In this document: positions 8,534-17,074 of the stretch, piece by piece
Numbering within the stretch: position 1 is the stretch's first letter
How the letters are laid out: the number at the start of each line of letters is the position of its first letter
Source of the DNA: Streptomyces nitrosporeus
Lineage (GTDB): Bacteria; Actinomycetota; Actinomycetes; Streptomycetales; Streptomycetaceae
Assembly: GCF_008704555.1 (NCBI RefSeq)
Contig: NZ_CP023702.1
Location: 4,402,001 to 4,466,000, forward strand
Reading direction: 5' to 3'
DNA length: 64,000 bases
Translations under genes and position numbers: made by a program
The notes under the pieces: model-generated
The model's input: only the letters and a program-made list of their open reading frames with translations
The model's database searches: none
Told to the model about the DNA's origin: nothing

Positions 8534-9106
8534 ATGAAGAAGATCAGTGAACTCCTGGAGACCGCCGCGGCGCTGACCTGCCCCGTCGTGCGGGGCATCG
8601 ACGACGCCCGTCTGGACGCCCCCACACCGTGCGCCGAGTACGACGTACGCGCCCTGCTGAACCACCTCTTCCTCGTCGTCACCAACTTCCGGGCGCTGGC
8701 GGCCCGCGAGGAGGCCGACTTCAGCACCACACCGGACGTCGTCACGGGCGACTGGCGCGGCCGCTTCGAGAAGGAGACGGCGTCGCTGGTGGCGGCGTGG
8801 GACGCCTCCGGCGCGGAGGACGGCGTGGCCGGGAGGATGAACCTGCCCGCCCGGACGGTGGGCCTCATGGTGCTGGGGGACCTGGTCGTACACGGCTGGG
8901 ACCTGGCGCGGGCGACCGGCCGTTCCTTCGACGCCGGCCCCGCCCTGGTGGAGGTGCTGGAGCCGGGCCTGGCCGGAATGGCCCCGCAGGCCCGCTCGAT
9001 GAACGTGTTCGGCGAGCCCTTCCCCCTGCCCGCCGGCGCCCCGGCCTTCGACCGGGTGCTCGCCCTGACCGGCCGCGACCCGGGATGGAGCCCGGCGGGG
9101 GCATGA
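8534..9106 (+). CDS. TIGR03086 family metal-binding protein (mycothiol/DinB-like)
   Basis: This 190-residue protein is of the DinB / mycothiol-dependent maleylpyruvate isomerase N-domain superfamily. The characteristic TPCAEYDVRALLNHLF (first metal-binding His) is near residue 50, and the LVVHGWDLARATG motif with a second conserved His is near residue 125. The family uses mycothiol as co-thiol in some members; the substrate is not known here. The start ATG at 8534 was chosen because homology begins at KKISELLE; upstream frame is spacer. It is divergent from the AraC gene and ends at a strong terminator. Confidence 0.82.
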   Translation: MKKISELLETAAALTCPVVRGIDDARLDAPTPCAEYDVRALLNHLFLVVTNFRALAAREEADFSTTPDVVTGDWRGRFEKETASLVAAWDASGAEDGVAGRMNLPARTVGLMVLGDLVVHGWDLARATGRSFDAGPALVEVLEPGLAGMAPQARSMNVFGEPFPLPAGAPAFDRVLALTGRDPGWSPAGA

Positions 9107-9110
9107 GGAC

Positions 9111-9154
9111 GGGCACTCCGCCGGACGGCGGCCCGGCCGTCCGGCGGAGTGCCC
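9111..9154. terminator. Bidirectional terminator, 19-bp perfect stem
   Basis: 9111-9129 is the exact reverse complement of 9136-9154 with a 6-base loop. It lies between the convergent DinB-like gene and the secreted lipase gene. Confidence 0.85.
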
Positions 9155-9164
9155 ACCGCCCTGG

Positions 9165-9905
9165 TCAGGAGGCGACGAAGCGGGCGATCTCGCCGAGCAC
9201 GAGCGTGTCCGCGAGGAACCCGATGTGGGTCTGGCAGAGCACCGGGTTGTTCGTCGCACCGCTCAGCCGGGTGCTGGTGTACGGCAGGATGATGCCGTCG
9301 CACGCCGAGTACCAGCTGGCGTACCTGGTGCTGCCCGGCGTCTCGTCACCCGAGGTGATCTGCGCGATGAAGGAGGAGCCCGGGTACATCTGCTGGCAGG
9401 TCGTGTAGATCAGGCAGGCGCCGGCGAAGGTGGTCCCGTGGTTCGCGCCCGCGATCGAGGCGAGGTGGCTGACGCTGGAGTGGCCGCCCAGCACCTTCAG
9501 GTAGTACTGGCTGACCAGGCCGCCCATCGAGTGGTTGACGATCGCCACCTTGCTCGCACCGGTCCGAGACTTCACGTTGTCGACGAAGGAGGCGAGTCCC
9601 CGCGCGTTGCCGACGTTGTCGCCGTACGAGTCGTACTCGTAGGCGAAGAGGTTCGAACCGGACCAGCCGTTGAGCCGGAAGACGCTCATGGCGGTGACCC
9701 AGTTGGACGCGCTCCCCGTGTAGCCGTGGACGAAGACGACCGGTGTGCCGGTGGACAGCGGCGCGGCGGCCGAGGCGGAGGAGGAGACGGAGGAAGCGGC
9801 CGGGACCTCGGCCGCCCCGGCCGCCGACGCCGGGGAGAACAGGGTGAAAGCGATCGCGGCGGAGGCGAGGGCGCCGAGAAGCCGGCGCGGTGAACGACGA
9901 CGCAT
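9165..9905 (-). CDS. Secreted triacylglycerol lipase/esterase
   Basis: This 246-residue protein has an N-terminal signal (MRRRSPRRLLGALASAAIAF, then an Ala-rich cleavage region) and an alpha/beta-hydrolase domain. VVFVHGYTGSASNW gives the oxyanion segment and NHSMGGLVSQYYL carries the nucleophile serine in GHSMGG-like context (here N-H-S-M-G-G). The catalytic His is probably in QTHIGFLADT near the C-terminus. It resembles small Streptomyces lipases related to the LipA/EstA group. The ATG at 9905 has AGGAGAG 4 bases upstream. It is probably released to the medium to hydrolyse esters. Confidence 0.88.
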   Translation of the reverse strand: MRRRSPRRLLGALASAAIAFTLFSPASAAGAAEVPAASSVSSSASAAAPLSTGTPVVFVHGYTGSASNWVTAMSVFRLNGWSGSNLFAYEYDSYGDNVGNARGLASFVDNVKSRTGASKVAIVNHSMGGLVSQYYLKVLGGHSSVSHLASIAGANHGTTFAGACLIYTTCQQMYPGSSFIAQITSGDETPGSTRYASWYSACDGIILPYTSTRLSGATNNPVLCQTHIGFLADTLVLGEIARFVAS

Positions 9906-10007
9906 GGGACTCTCCTGACGAGGAGGCGGGTGCCTGACCCGACCAGGGTCGTGGGACACCGCACGGGCGCCATCGGTGAAATCACCGGCGGCGCCCCGGC
10001 CACCGCC

Positions 10008-11237
10008 TCACCACGCCTCCGTCCCCTCCGCCGCGTCCGGACCGGGCCCCGGCTTCCTGCGGCCCGGACCGCCGAGCGCCGTCCGCAGCCGCGTCGCGGC
10101 CAGCGGGAGCACGAGCACGGAGATCATCGCGGCGCCGACGAGCGAGGCGGCCCGGTCGGTGCCCAGCAGTTCCTGGTCCACCCCGATGGCCGTGATCGCG
10201 ACGACCAGCGGCAGACACGTCGAGGCGAACAGCGCGAGGGCGGCCCGGTCGCCCCGGCCCAGGTCCCGCGGGGCGAGCAGGTACACCGGCCCGCCGCGCA
10301 CCAGCACGAAGAGCAGCAGGAAGACCGGCAGCAGCAGCAGGGCGACCGGATCGTGCAGCAACGCGTCCAGATCGAACTCGATGCCGGTGACGACGTAGAA
10401 CAGCGGTACGAGGAAACCGAACCCCATGGCCTCCACCCTTCCCAGCACCTCCGCACTGCTCGCCGGGGCGGCCCGGTGGAGTACCAGGCGGGTGAGGACA
10501 CCGGCGGCGAAGGCTCCCAGCAGCACGTCCAGGCCGAAGACCTCGGCCAGCCCCAGCATGCAGGCCAGCAGCAGCATGACGAACCGGACCGCGAACTGGC
10601 CGCTGCTGTGCAGGGTCCGTTCGGTGATCCGGCCGAACCAGGCCGGACGCGGCCGGAGCGCCCAGAAGACGGCCAGGACGGTGACCGCCCCGAACGCGGC
10701 CAGCAGAGCCGCCGACTCGGCCGGCCGGCGCCCGCTGAGCAGCAGCGCCATGGCGACGACGGGGCCGAACTCCCCGACCGCGCCGAACGCCGAGACCACC
10801 GTGCCGAAGCGGCCCCGCAGCTCACCGCTGTCCCGCAGCATCGGCAGGATCGTGCCGAGCGCCGTACTGGTCAGCGCGGTCCCGACGACGAACGCCTCGA
10901 ACACCGCACCGCCGCTGATCAGGAAACCCAGTCCGATACCGAGGGCGAGTGAGAGCGGCCAGGCCCACAGCGAACGGCGCAGGGTGTCGCCGCGGACGGC
11001 GGCGAACTCGATCTCGTAACCGGCCAGGAAGATCAGCATGGACAGCCCGAGATCGGCGAGCGTGTCGATGACCTCGTCGGGATCCGCCCAGCCGAGGACC
11101 TGCGGGCCGATGAGGACGCCGAGCACGATCTCGAAGACGACCAGCGGTACGCGGACCCGGCTCCCGGTGGCATGGACGAGGAGCGGCGCCAGTGCGGCTG
11201 CCGCCAGGATCAGGACGAGGGTGCCGGGAGAGGCCAT
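10008..11237 (-). CDS. CPA2-type cation:proton antiporter (KefB/NhaS-like membrane domain)
   Basis: This 409-residue protein has about 12 hydrophobic segments and the Na+/H+ exchanger fold. The N-terminal VPLVVFEIVLGVLIGPQVLGW motif and LIFLAGYEIEF are hallmarks of the CPA2 family. It lacks the cytoplasmic RCK/TrkA domains of KefB/KefC and ends in a short charged tail. The likely role is K+ or Na+ exchange for protons in pH or turgor control. It is monocistronic, with its start 458 bases from the divergent DUF1269 gene. Confidence 0.88.
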   Translation of the reverse strand: MASPGTLVLILAAAALAPLLVHATGSRVRVPLVVFEIVLGVLIGPQVLGWADPDEVIDTLADLGLSMLIFLAGYEIEFAAVRGDTLRRSLWAWPLSLALGIGLGFLISGGAVFEAFVVGTALTSTALGTILPMLRDSGELRGRFGTVVSAFGAVGEFGPVVAMALLLSGRRPAESAALLAAFGAVTVLAVFWALRPRPAWFGRITERTLHSSGQFAVRFVMLLLACMLGLAEVFGLDVLLGAFAAGVLTRLVLHRAAPASSAEVLGRVEAMGFGFLVPLFYVVTGIEFDLDALLHDPVALLLLPVFLLLFVLVRGGPVYLLAPRDLGRGDRAALALFASTCLPLVVAITAIGVDQELLGTDRAASLVGAAMISVLVLPLAATRLRTALGGPGRRKPGPGPDAAEGTEAW

Positions 11238-11695
11238 CGTGGACCGCCGGTCGCCGTGTCAGGGGGTGACGGTCGCGAAGCCGGGGCCCGGGGCTTTCGG
11301 AACACGCCCCAGGAGTACGGCCGGCTCCGCGGGCCCGGACCGTGTGGTGCTGGACATGGGCGTCTCCCTCGCCGGCGGTATGCGAAGACCGGTGGCCCGA
11401 CGGCGCACACGGCCACCGCCACTCTCACCCGTGCGGGCGGCCGGGACGACCAGGCGTACGCCGTCGGGAGGAACGCCGCCGGATCCCGCCGCCGGTTTCC
11501 GCCGCCGGACCCTGCCGCCGGTTTCCGCCGCTGGTGAGAGCGGGGCGCGCGCGACGGCGCCGCGGCACGGCGTTCCACGGCGGCCCCTGGACGTACGTCC
11601 GCCGGGAAGGTCGGGAGTGTCCTGGAATGCGCAGGCGGTCGAGCCGACGTTTACTGGCGGTTCCCGTACCGGCCCGACCTGTTCCGGAGGTTCCC
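11238..11695. other. Intergenic region between antiporter and DUF1269 gene
   Basis: No supported gene lies in this 458-base divergent spacer. Open frames here are long but low-complexity (Arg/Pro/Ala) shadows of GC-rich DNA. Around 11480-11535 a CGCCGCCGGTTTCCGCCGC-like unit occurs twice. The last 60 bases end in GGAGG at 11686 serving the downstream gene, so its promoter must lie here. Confidence 0.5.
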
Positions 11696-12181
11696 ATGGC
11701 CACCCTGACCGTCTGGAAGTTCGACACGCCCGAGGGGGCGTCGGACGCCGAGGACACCCTGCTCCAGCTGCAGAAACAGGAACTGATCAAGGTCCTGGAC
11801 GCGGCGGTCGCCACCTGGCCCGAAGGGGAGAAGAAGCCGAGGACCAAGCAGCTCCACGACCTGACCGGCGCGGGCGCGCTCTCGGGCACCTTCTGGGGGA
11901 TGCTCTTCGGCCTGATCTTCTTCATGCCCCTGCTCGGTGCCGCGATCGGAGCCGCGGCCGGGGCGCTGGGCGGCAGGATGGCCGACATCGGCATCGACGA
12001 CGACTTCATCGACTCGGTCAAGACGCAGGTCACGCCCGGGACGTCGGCGCTGTTCCTGCTCTCCCAGGACGCCGTGGTCGAACGCGTGCGGGAGGCGTTC
12101 CCCAGCGGTCACGCCCAGCTGCTCCAGTCGAACCTGGACTCCGCCCAGGAGGCCAGGCTGCGCGAGGTCTTCGCGGACTGA
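11696..12181 (+). CDS. DUF1269 domain membrane-associated protein
   Basis: This 161-residue protein begins MATLTVWKFDTPEGASDAED. The ferredoxin-like DUF1269 fold is interrupted near residues 60-105 by a hydrophobic glycine-zipper segment (SGTFWGMLFGLIFFMPLLGA followed by Ala/Gly repeats) that probably enters or associates with the membrane. The C-terminal half, TPGTSALFLLSQDAVVERV, is the second conserved block. Members are widespread and often stress-linked, but no activity is established. GGAGG lies 5 bases upstream of the ATG. It is the last core gene before the island. Confidence 0.85.
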   Translation: MATLTVWKFDTPEGASDAEDTLLQLQKQELIKVLDAAVATWPEGEKKPRTKQLHDLTGAGALSGTFWGMLFGLIFFMPLLGAAIGAAAGALGGRMADIGIDDDFIDSVKTQVTPGTSALFLLSQDAVVERVREAFPSGHAQLLQSNLDSAQEARLREVFAD

Positions 12182-12238
12182 GCCGGGACCGGAGGTCTTC
12201 TGCGAGAGGGGCCGGGGCCACCGGTCCCGTGCCCCGTC

Positions 12239-12272
12239 GCGGCTCCCGGACAGGCGTGCGCCCGGGAGCCGC
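12239..12272. terminator. Hairpin terminator after DUF1269 gene
   Basis: 12239-12249 pairs with 12262-12272 around a short loop, 57 bases past the DUF1269 stop. Confidence 0.65.
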
Positions 12273-12290
12273 GCCCGTGCGCCGACCGCC

Positions 12291-12350
12291 CGTGCCGTTG
12301 CCGTCCGTGCCGTTGCCGTCCGTGGGCCGACCGTCCGTGCCGCTGCCGTC
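12291..12350. repeat. Tandem repeat, four copies of a 15-bp unit
   Basis: Four head-to-tail units of CGTGCCGTTGCCGTC occupy 12291-12305, 12306-12320, 12321-12335 and 12336-12350. The first two are identical and the third is the most diverged. It is non-coding spacer just outside the left island boundary. Confidence 0.8.
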
Positions 12351-12386
12351 CGTGCCGGGCGGCCGCCGAGGGCGGTGAATCCCGGG

Positions 12387-12471
12387 ACCCCGGGCTCAGG
12401 GCCAGACCAGGCAGTACGCCTGATGCCCCGCATCGTGCAGCCGGTGGGAGAAGTCCTGCCACTCGTGCAGC
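12387..12471. repeat. Left attachment-site repeat (attL)
   Basis: These 85 bases match 25542-25626 except at 12432 (A here, G at 25587). On the minus strand it encodes the last residues of the target gene (LHEWQDFSHRLHDAGHQAYC and on to the stop) but has no upstream gene. The one difference is synonymous (GAT versus GAC). Confidence 0.88.
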
Positions 12472-12676
12472 GATTGGGTGCGGGAGGGCACTGACCTGGG
12501 AGTTCTTCTGAGAGTGTGCGTTGACCTGGGAAAACTCCTCTCGGTAGTGCTCACGGATCAACGCCGTTTCCCAGGCTCATGTGCCCTGGATGCTCACTTT
12601 TTACCGACCTCTCTTGCTTGGAACGGGTCAGTGCGAGATCGGCGCCTGTGGTGACTGATGTTCTGCTTGTCGCGCC
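12472..12676. promoter_or_regulatory. Left-end region with repeated TGACCTGGG boxes
   Basis: No gene is supported here. TGACCTGGGA occurs at 12492-12501 and 12522-12531, and the inverted form TTTCCCAGG at 12567-12575. Spaced direct and inverted boxes next to an att core resemble recombinase or excisionase arm sites, though this is inferred. The rest, up to the stop of the next minus-strand gene at 12677, shows nothing recognisable. Confidence 0.45.
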
Positions 12677-13282
12677 TCATGGCTGCTCCGGACAGCGGCT
12701 CTGACCGTCGCTCACTGCGTATGTCGAGACCTCTGCCGAGCGCACCGACATTACGGGATCGGGTCCGCCATGTTCCCGGACGCGCACCGGGTCCCATAGG
12801 TAGAGGACATCGCCCTCCGTGCTGAAAGCGAGCAGCGGACGATCGGTCGGGAGTGGTCCATTGTGCACGGAGAGCTTGCCTTTGAGCGGCTGTACGCAGA
12901 TCCGCACTCCCTGGATGCCGAAGTAGGAATCCGGTGCAGTCGCGTTCACTACGTCACGGGCCGCGCGGTGGGCCGCATCGGAGGTCCGGCTCATGAACGC
13001 GACTCCTCCAGTGACGACGAGCACGACTGCGGCAACAGTGGACACGACGCTCACCATGCTCTTCTCCCAGGCCCAGTGGAAAAGGCGAGCCCAGCCGTAG
13101 AGAGCCAGAGGCGGCAGGAGTAGCCCCAAGCAGCCGAGAGTAGGGAGCAGTGCAGCTGCACCGGTCCAATAGACGGGGGCGGAGACCGAGTCAGCGGGGA
13201 TTCCGAAAGCATCCTCCACGTACAGGAACTGCAAGAAAGAGCCGACGAACGGCAGGACCCACGGCAGGGGCAGGACGAGCAC
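12677..13282 (-). CDS. Hypothetical membrane protein, 5' end uncertain
   Basis: I do not recognise this protein of about 201 residues. Hydrophobic segments cover roughly residues 1-20, 38-62 and 75-95; a hydrophilic domain with CVQPLKGKLSVHNG and LLAFSTEGDVLYLWDP follows and is probably outside the membrane. The first usable start is GTG 13282, which has no ribosome-binding site. The same frame stays open upstream (reading ISRHAVGLLTV) to a TGA with no start codon in between, so the true N-terminus may have been lost by a frameshift or truncation. It is inside the island. Confidence 0.5.
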   Translation of the reverse strand: MLVLPLPWVLPFVGSFLQFLYVEDAFGIPADSVSAPVYWTGAAALLPTLGCLGLLLPPLALYGWARLFHWAWEKSMVSVVSTVAAVVLVVTGGVAFMSRTSDAAHRAARDVVNATAPDSYFGIQGVRICVQPLKGKLSVHNGPLPTDRPLLAFSTEGDVLYLWDPVRVREHGGPDPVMSVRSAEVSTYAVSDGQSRCPEQP

Positions 13283-13380
13283 GGTAAGCAGGCCGACGGC
13301 GTGCCTGCTGATCCAGGTCTGGCGAACGGCGAACCAGCAGCCTCAAGGTACAGACCACAACGGGGGAAGGCCCGGCCGAG

Positions 13381-14010
13381 CTACCAGGGACTTTCGTCCT
13401 CATCCGTCTCATTGGCCTTGGGCCCCACGCTTTTGCGCACGCCGTGGCGCGACTCATCAAACTCGAAGCCTCCGAGCCGCTGTCGCCCAAGTAGCTCGCG
13501 GACCTCCGCTTCTTCGACGGATGGAGCAACACCGATGGTGCGCTGCTCGTCGGCGAGCCCTGACTGGGTACGCAGCGAGGCCAACCAGCCGAGGCCCCGC
13601 CTGTTTCGCCAGCTGGACTCCCGAAAGACGCGCCAAGTCACCATCGGGTCAGACGCCTCGGCACGGACGAGAGAGCCTCCCACGATGGTTACGGACACGT
13701 GCTTGCCCACAACCTCCAGCAGACGCTGGCGGGCACCGGTTTCAGCGCCCCTGCGCGAGCCGGGGAGCCGCACCTCTACGACGTATGTAATTTGGTCGTC
13801 CGGTCGTCCGGGATCTTCCTGCTCATCGGCCGGTCGGATGGCCCAACCTTGTTGCTCACACAACCCCTTGGCGAGCAACTGATCACGCCCACGCTTCGGG
13901 GCCCGAAAGACCAGATCTACCCGCTCGTCGAACCCCGCGGTCGGCAGAGGGACTTCCAACTCGCCGACAGCTGCGCTGATCGGAGACCCGCCGGACGGAG
14001 AATCGTCCAT
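13381..14010 (-). CDS. Hypothetical protein in island
   Basis: This product of about 209 residues is not recognised. It is soluble and highly charged, with segments ELEVPLPTAGFDERVDLVFR, DDQITYVVEVRLPG and TVSIVGG-like hydrophobic strands (VSVTIVGGSLVRAEAS), and an acidic tail ending DEDESPW. The start is ambiguous: ATG 14010 (AGGA only 2 bases away) or ATG 14112 (GGGA 11 bases away). It lies upstream of, and on the same strand as, the membrane protein at 12677 and may be coexpressed with it. Confidence 0.45.
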   Translation of the reverse strand: MDDSPSGGSPISAAVGELEVPLPTAGFDERVDLVFRAPKRGRDQLLAKGLCEQQGWAIRPADEQEDPGRPDDQITYVVEVRLPGSRRGAETGARQRLLEVVGKHVSVTIVGGSLVRAEASDPMVTWRVFRESSWRNRRGLGWLASLRTQSGLADEQRTIGVAPSVEEAEVRELLGRQRLGGFEFDESRHGVRKSVGPKANETDEDESPW

Positions 14011-14248
14011 CGTCCTGCGTGGACCGGGAACCCCCCACCGTGTCTCCGTCCTCGTCCTCCGTTCACTATTCGACGACGTGAGACGGCGAATGAACAGCGT
14101 GTCGAACCGCATTGCTTTGACATTCCCTTTGTGGTCGGCGCTATGCCGGTGGATGGGGCGGGCGTGCATGGAGCCATGGCCGTCCCATAACCCAAGTGCG
14201 ATTACGGTCGCACGGAGCACTGACAATGCCGCCCGACACTGCCGCCGC

Positions 14249-14818
14249 CTACTCCGCCATTCCCAACCTCCGCGGTGGTCGACGGTTGGTGTGGATCATG
14301 ACGGTAAGCACAGGTGAGGCTGGCGATGGCTGGCTCTGCCCGATGTCCTCGTAACCCCACGACTTGTAGAGCGCGTGGACCTTTCCGTCGCCGGCGGCCC
14401 GGTTGACCATGAGCGTGACGTGCGGCTCGTCGCGGGTGGCGAGGAGGGCGTCGTGGATGCGGCGGGCCGTGCCGGTCTTGCGCCAGGCCGGGTGCACGCC
14501 GATCTCCTTCAGAGCCGTGGCCGGGCGCTTCGTGTACTTCTCCGCCGGCGCCGGGCTGGTGCGCTGCCAGTAGCGGTCCCCGTGCTCGATGGTGTTGCTG
14601 TACGCGTAGCCGACCGGTTGGCCGGCCGCGTACGCGAGGACGGCCGTAAAACCTGGTTCGGCGGAGTGCCGGTCGATGCGTTCGCCGAATGCGGTCACCG
14701 CGTAGTTCGGCAGGTGGAGCAACGGGGCGCGTACCTCGGCGTACACGTCGAGGAGGTCGCCGCGGATGGTGTCCAAGGTGGTGAAGGTGCGCAGCTCGGT
14801 GGCGGGTGCCGTGGTCAT
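14249..14818 (-). CDS. GNAT family N-acetyltransferase
   Basis: This 189-residue GNAT protein has strand beta-4 VLAYAAGQPVGYAYS, the acetyl-CoA loop region ALKEIGVHPAWRKTGTARRIHDALL (a degenerate R/QxxGxG/A written RKTGTA), and the C-terminal ALYKSWGYEDIG typical of the fold. The substrate is unknown. Its ATG overlaps the TGA of the upstream TPR regulator (ATGA), so the two are translationally coupled. Position next to the regulator is a recurring arrangement in Streptomyces. Confidence 0.85.
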   Translation of the reverse strand: MTTAPATELRTFTTLDTIRGDLLDVYAEVRAPLLHLPNYAVTAFGERIDRHSAEPGFTAVLAYAAGQPVGYAYSNTIEHGDRYWQRTSPAPAEKYTKRPATALKEIGVHPAWRKTGTARRIHDALLATRDEPHVTLMVNRAAGDGKVHALYKSWGYEDIGQSQPSPASPVLTVMIHTNRRPPRRLGMAE

Positions 14819-16098
14819 GCGGCCGTCCTCCAGGTGGTGGTGTGCTCGGTCCAGGTCTGGACGGTGGCGCTTCGCGGGGCGGTCGCGCGGAGCGCGGCCC
14901 CGAACTCTTGGAGCATGCGAGACACGCGGGCGTGGCGGGTGGCGGCGTCTGCGGGGACCTTCATCGCGGTGGCTGTTGCGGCCTCGGCGGCGCCCTGGGC
15001 GAGCAGGGCGTGTGCGAGACGGGTCGTGGTGATGGCCCGGGACCTGACCATGTGGGGCCGGAGCGAGGACAGGCAGCGGTGGGCGTGGTACTCGGCGGTT
15101 GGGTAGTCGCCGAGCGCCAGGTACGCAGAGAGGGCCAAGGAGTCCAGTTCGGCCTGGTCGTAGAAGGCGAGCAACCAGACCGGCCGGTGGTCGGCTGGAT
15201 CGGCGCGCAGCATGGCGTCCTGCGCCTGCTCGAATGCGCGACGTGTATCGGTCCGGTTCTGGGCCGTACCGTGGATGGCGCCTTGGCGGGCCAGGCCGAG
15301 GGACGCGAACAGCGGGTCGCGACGGGTGAGGTGCAGGTTGCGGGCGACATCGTTGGCGGCGCATGCGTCGGCGGGGCGACCCATGTGGCGGTACATGGTG
15401 CCCGCGTGACTCCAGATACGGAACTTGATTGCTTGGTCCCCCGACATCTCGGCGAGGGCCTGGGCTTCGCGCATGTGCGCCTTCGCGACGTCGTAGCGCC
15501 GGCCGTCGATGGCGGCCCACATCGCAGACGAGCGGAATGCGGCTCCGGAGGCGTAGAGACTGCTGCGAACCCGCTGCGTGGCACTGCCGGCGTTCTGGAG
15601 GTTGAGCGCCTCGTCGGCGAGCGCGGCGGCCCGCTCCTCGATGCCAGGTTGCCCGCCGTGGCGGTGGTCGCTGGCGATGATCTCGGCGAAGCGCTTGTTC
15701 AGCCGGTTGACGTCGCTCATGCCGATTCGGCGCGGTGACGCGGTCCCTGGGGTTGCTGCTGCGGCAGCCGCAGCTGCGATGCCGCCGACGAGGGTACGGC
15801 GCTTCATGTCGGGCTCCTCCTGCTGCGATGGCGCTGGGGTGGGCGAAGGCCGGCCCCGTGGCACGAACCCTAAGGCGACGGCGGGTAATCCGGTGATGAC
15901 CTCAAGTGCGGTACGTGTTGCTGACTTCGGCCAGGTGACTCGGCCCGCTTTCCACGCCCGGACCGATGACCCGTCGAGCCCGCCTACGCGTCCCGTCAGC
16001 TGTTCAACAGCTCTGTTCACGGCGTCGGCCAGGCTGTTTGAGCTGTATCCGTGCTCGGTCATCCACGCCTCAAGGACGGTGTTGCGGATCGCGTCCAT
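14815..16098 (-). CDS. TPR-type transcriptional regulator with N-terminal HTH
   Basis: This protein has 427 residues. Residues ~1-80 form an XRE-like helix-turn-helix (GYSSNSLADAVNRAVEQ, DGSSVRAWKAGRVTWPKS). An alanine-rich stretch near residue 90 (MKRRTLVGGIAAAAAA) looks like a Tat-like remnant or linker. From ~120 to the end are helical TPR-like repeats (AHMREAQALAEMSGDQAI, GLARQGAIHGTAQN). Such proteins sense a ligand or peptide through the TPR part and control neighbouring genes. Codons 71 and 76 are TTA (15886-15888 and 15871-15873, minus strand), so expression should need the bldA tRNA. The start ATG 16098 excludes a low-homology extension. Confidence 0.8.
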   Translation of the reverse strand: MDAIRNTVLEAWMTEHGYSSNSLADAVNRAVEQLTGRVGGLDGSSVRAWKAGRVTWPKSATRTALEVITGLPAVALGFVPRGRPSPTPAPSQQEEPDMKRRTLVGGIAAAAAAAATPGTASPRRIGMSDVNRLNKRFAEIIASDHRHGGQPGIEERAAALADEALNLQNAGSATQRVRSSLYASGAAFRSSAMWAAIDGRRYDVAKAHMREAQALAEMSGDQAIKFRIWSHAGTMYRHMGRPADACAANDVARNLHLTRRDPLFASLGLARQGAIHGTAQNRTDTRRAFEQAQDAMLRADPADHRPVWLLAFYDQAELDSLALSAYLALGDYPTAEYHAHRCLSSLRPHMVRSRAITTTRLAHALLAQGAAEAATATAMKVPADAATRHARVSRMLQEFGAALRATAPRSATVQTWTEHTTTWRTAA

Positions 16099-16324
16099 GC
16101 GGGCACGGTAGCCCGCGCGCTCCCTGCCCACCAGGTAAAGAGCAGGTCAAAACGTCCTAGGACAGCCCGCCGGACGGGCACCTGAACGCCCTAACCGGCC
16201 CTCCAGGCAACGGAGTTATCTGGGTGTCAGCCACTCCCCGCGAGCGGCTGTTGACGGCTCGGTCCGCCCCTGAAAAGCCACAAGGGGTGGAGCGAGCGCC
16301 GAGACGACACGAAGGCTCCATCCC

Positions 16325-16771
16325 ATGCCGATTCTGAAGAAAGCGGTTGAGACGGTCCTCGCCAGCCACCCCACGTACAGCGAGGTCTTCCCGTGCGTGC
16401 CGTCCACGGCCGAGACCGGACGCAGGCTCGTCCGGGGGGTTCTCGGGATGTGGCACCTCGATGTCCTCGCTGACCGCGCCGAGCTGATCGTCACTGAGCT
16501 GATCGCGAATGCCGCCAGGCATACCCCTTGCCCCGAGGTCCGTCTCGTTGTCGGGCGGCCAACTGCGACACGGGTACGCGTAGGGATCGTGGACGAGGAA
16601 CCGTCGCGTCTGCCGGAGCTGAGCCACGCGGGCGAGGAGGACGAATCAGGTCGCGGGCTGTTCCTCGTCGAAGCTGTGGCCGACCGCTGGGGCTGTGACC
16701 TTCAGAGTGCAGGCGGACGTCTGCGGGGCAAAGAGGTCTGGGCCGAACTCCATACCGAGGGCGACGGGTGA
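16325..16771 (+). CDS. ATP-binding protein (RsbW-like HATPase)
   Basis: This 148-residue protein of the GHKL ATPase fold resembles anti-sigma factor kinases abundant in Streptomyces. The N-box is LIVTELIANAARHT, followed by RVRVGIVDEE (Asp of the G1 box) and the G2 box SGRGLFLVEAVADRWG. It is divergent from the TPR regulator, with 226 bases between the starts. These proteins are predicted to phosphorylate or bind anti-sigma partners; no partner is visible in the island. Signal output is inferred only. Confidence 0.85.
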   Translation: MPILKKAVETVLASHPTYSEVFPCVPSTAETGRRLVRGVLGMWHLDVLADRAELIVTELIANAARHTPCPEVRLVVGRPTATRVRVGIVDEEPSRLPELSHAGEEDESGRGLFLVEAVADRWGCDLQSAGGRLRGKEVWAELHTEGDG

Positions 16772-16901
16772 GGGCCCGGACGCGATGCCCTCGCTTCTTC
16801 TGGGCCCTGCCCGCCCGCCCTTTCAGCTCTGGGCCGACACCGCCAGATACCAGGCTGCCGGATCGGCCGTATCGGTCAGCTGAGGGGAGGTCCGTTCCTC
16901 G

Positions 16902-17074
16902 ATGAATTCATCGTGGATCACCGGTGACTGCCGGCTCGGCTGCGAACGGACCGGAGTGCGGGTGATCTGGCTCGGCCCGGTTCAGCGGGACGGGCAGCAC
17001 GCCCCTTCTACGCATGTGAGCTGTGCCTTGATCGTCTCAAGGCACAGGCCCTCACCTACCTCATGGGGCATTGA
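16902..17074 (+). pseudogene. Small two-Cys-pair protein gene with a 1-base frameshift
   Basis: From ATG 16902 the frame reads SWITGDCRLGCERTGVRV and WLGPVQRDGQHAP. After the CCCC run near 17001-17004 the family-like continuation FYACELCLDRLKAQALTYL appears one frame over and stops at TGA 17072-17074. Restoring one C in the run gives a 57-residue protein with CxxxC and CxxC pairs, which I recall as a small conserved Streptomyces protein often found beside ATP-binding regulators. In the given sequence the product is garbled after residue ~34. Either a real mutation or a sequencing indel is possible. Confidence 0.55.

Noticed and set aside
12387..12471. tRNA gene as the island attachment site
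   Set aside because: The repeat has no cloverleaf or CCA-type end; it translates as the C-terminus of the conserved gene at 25551-25988.
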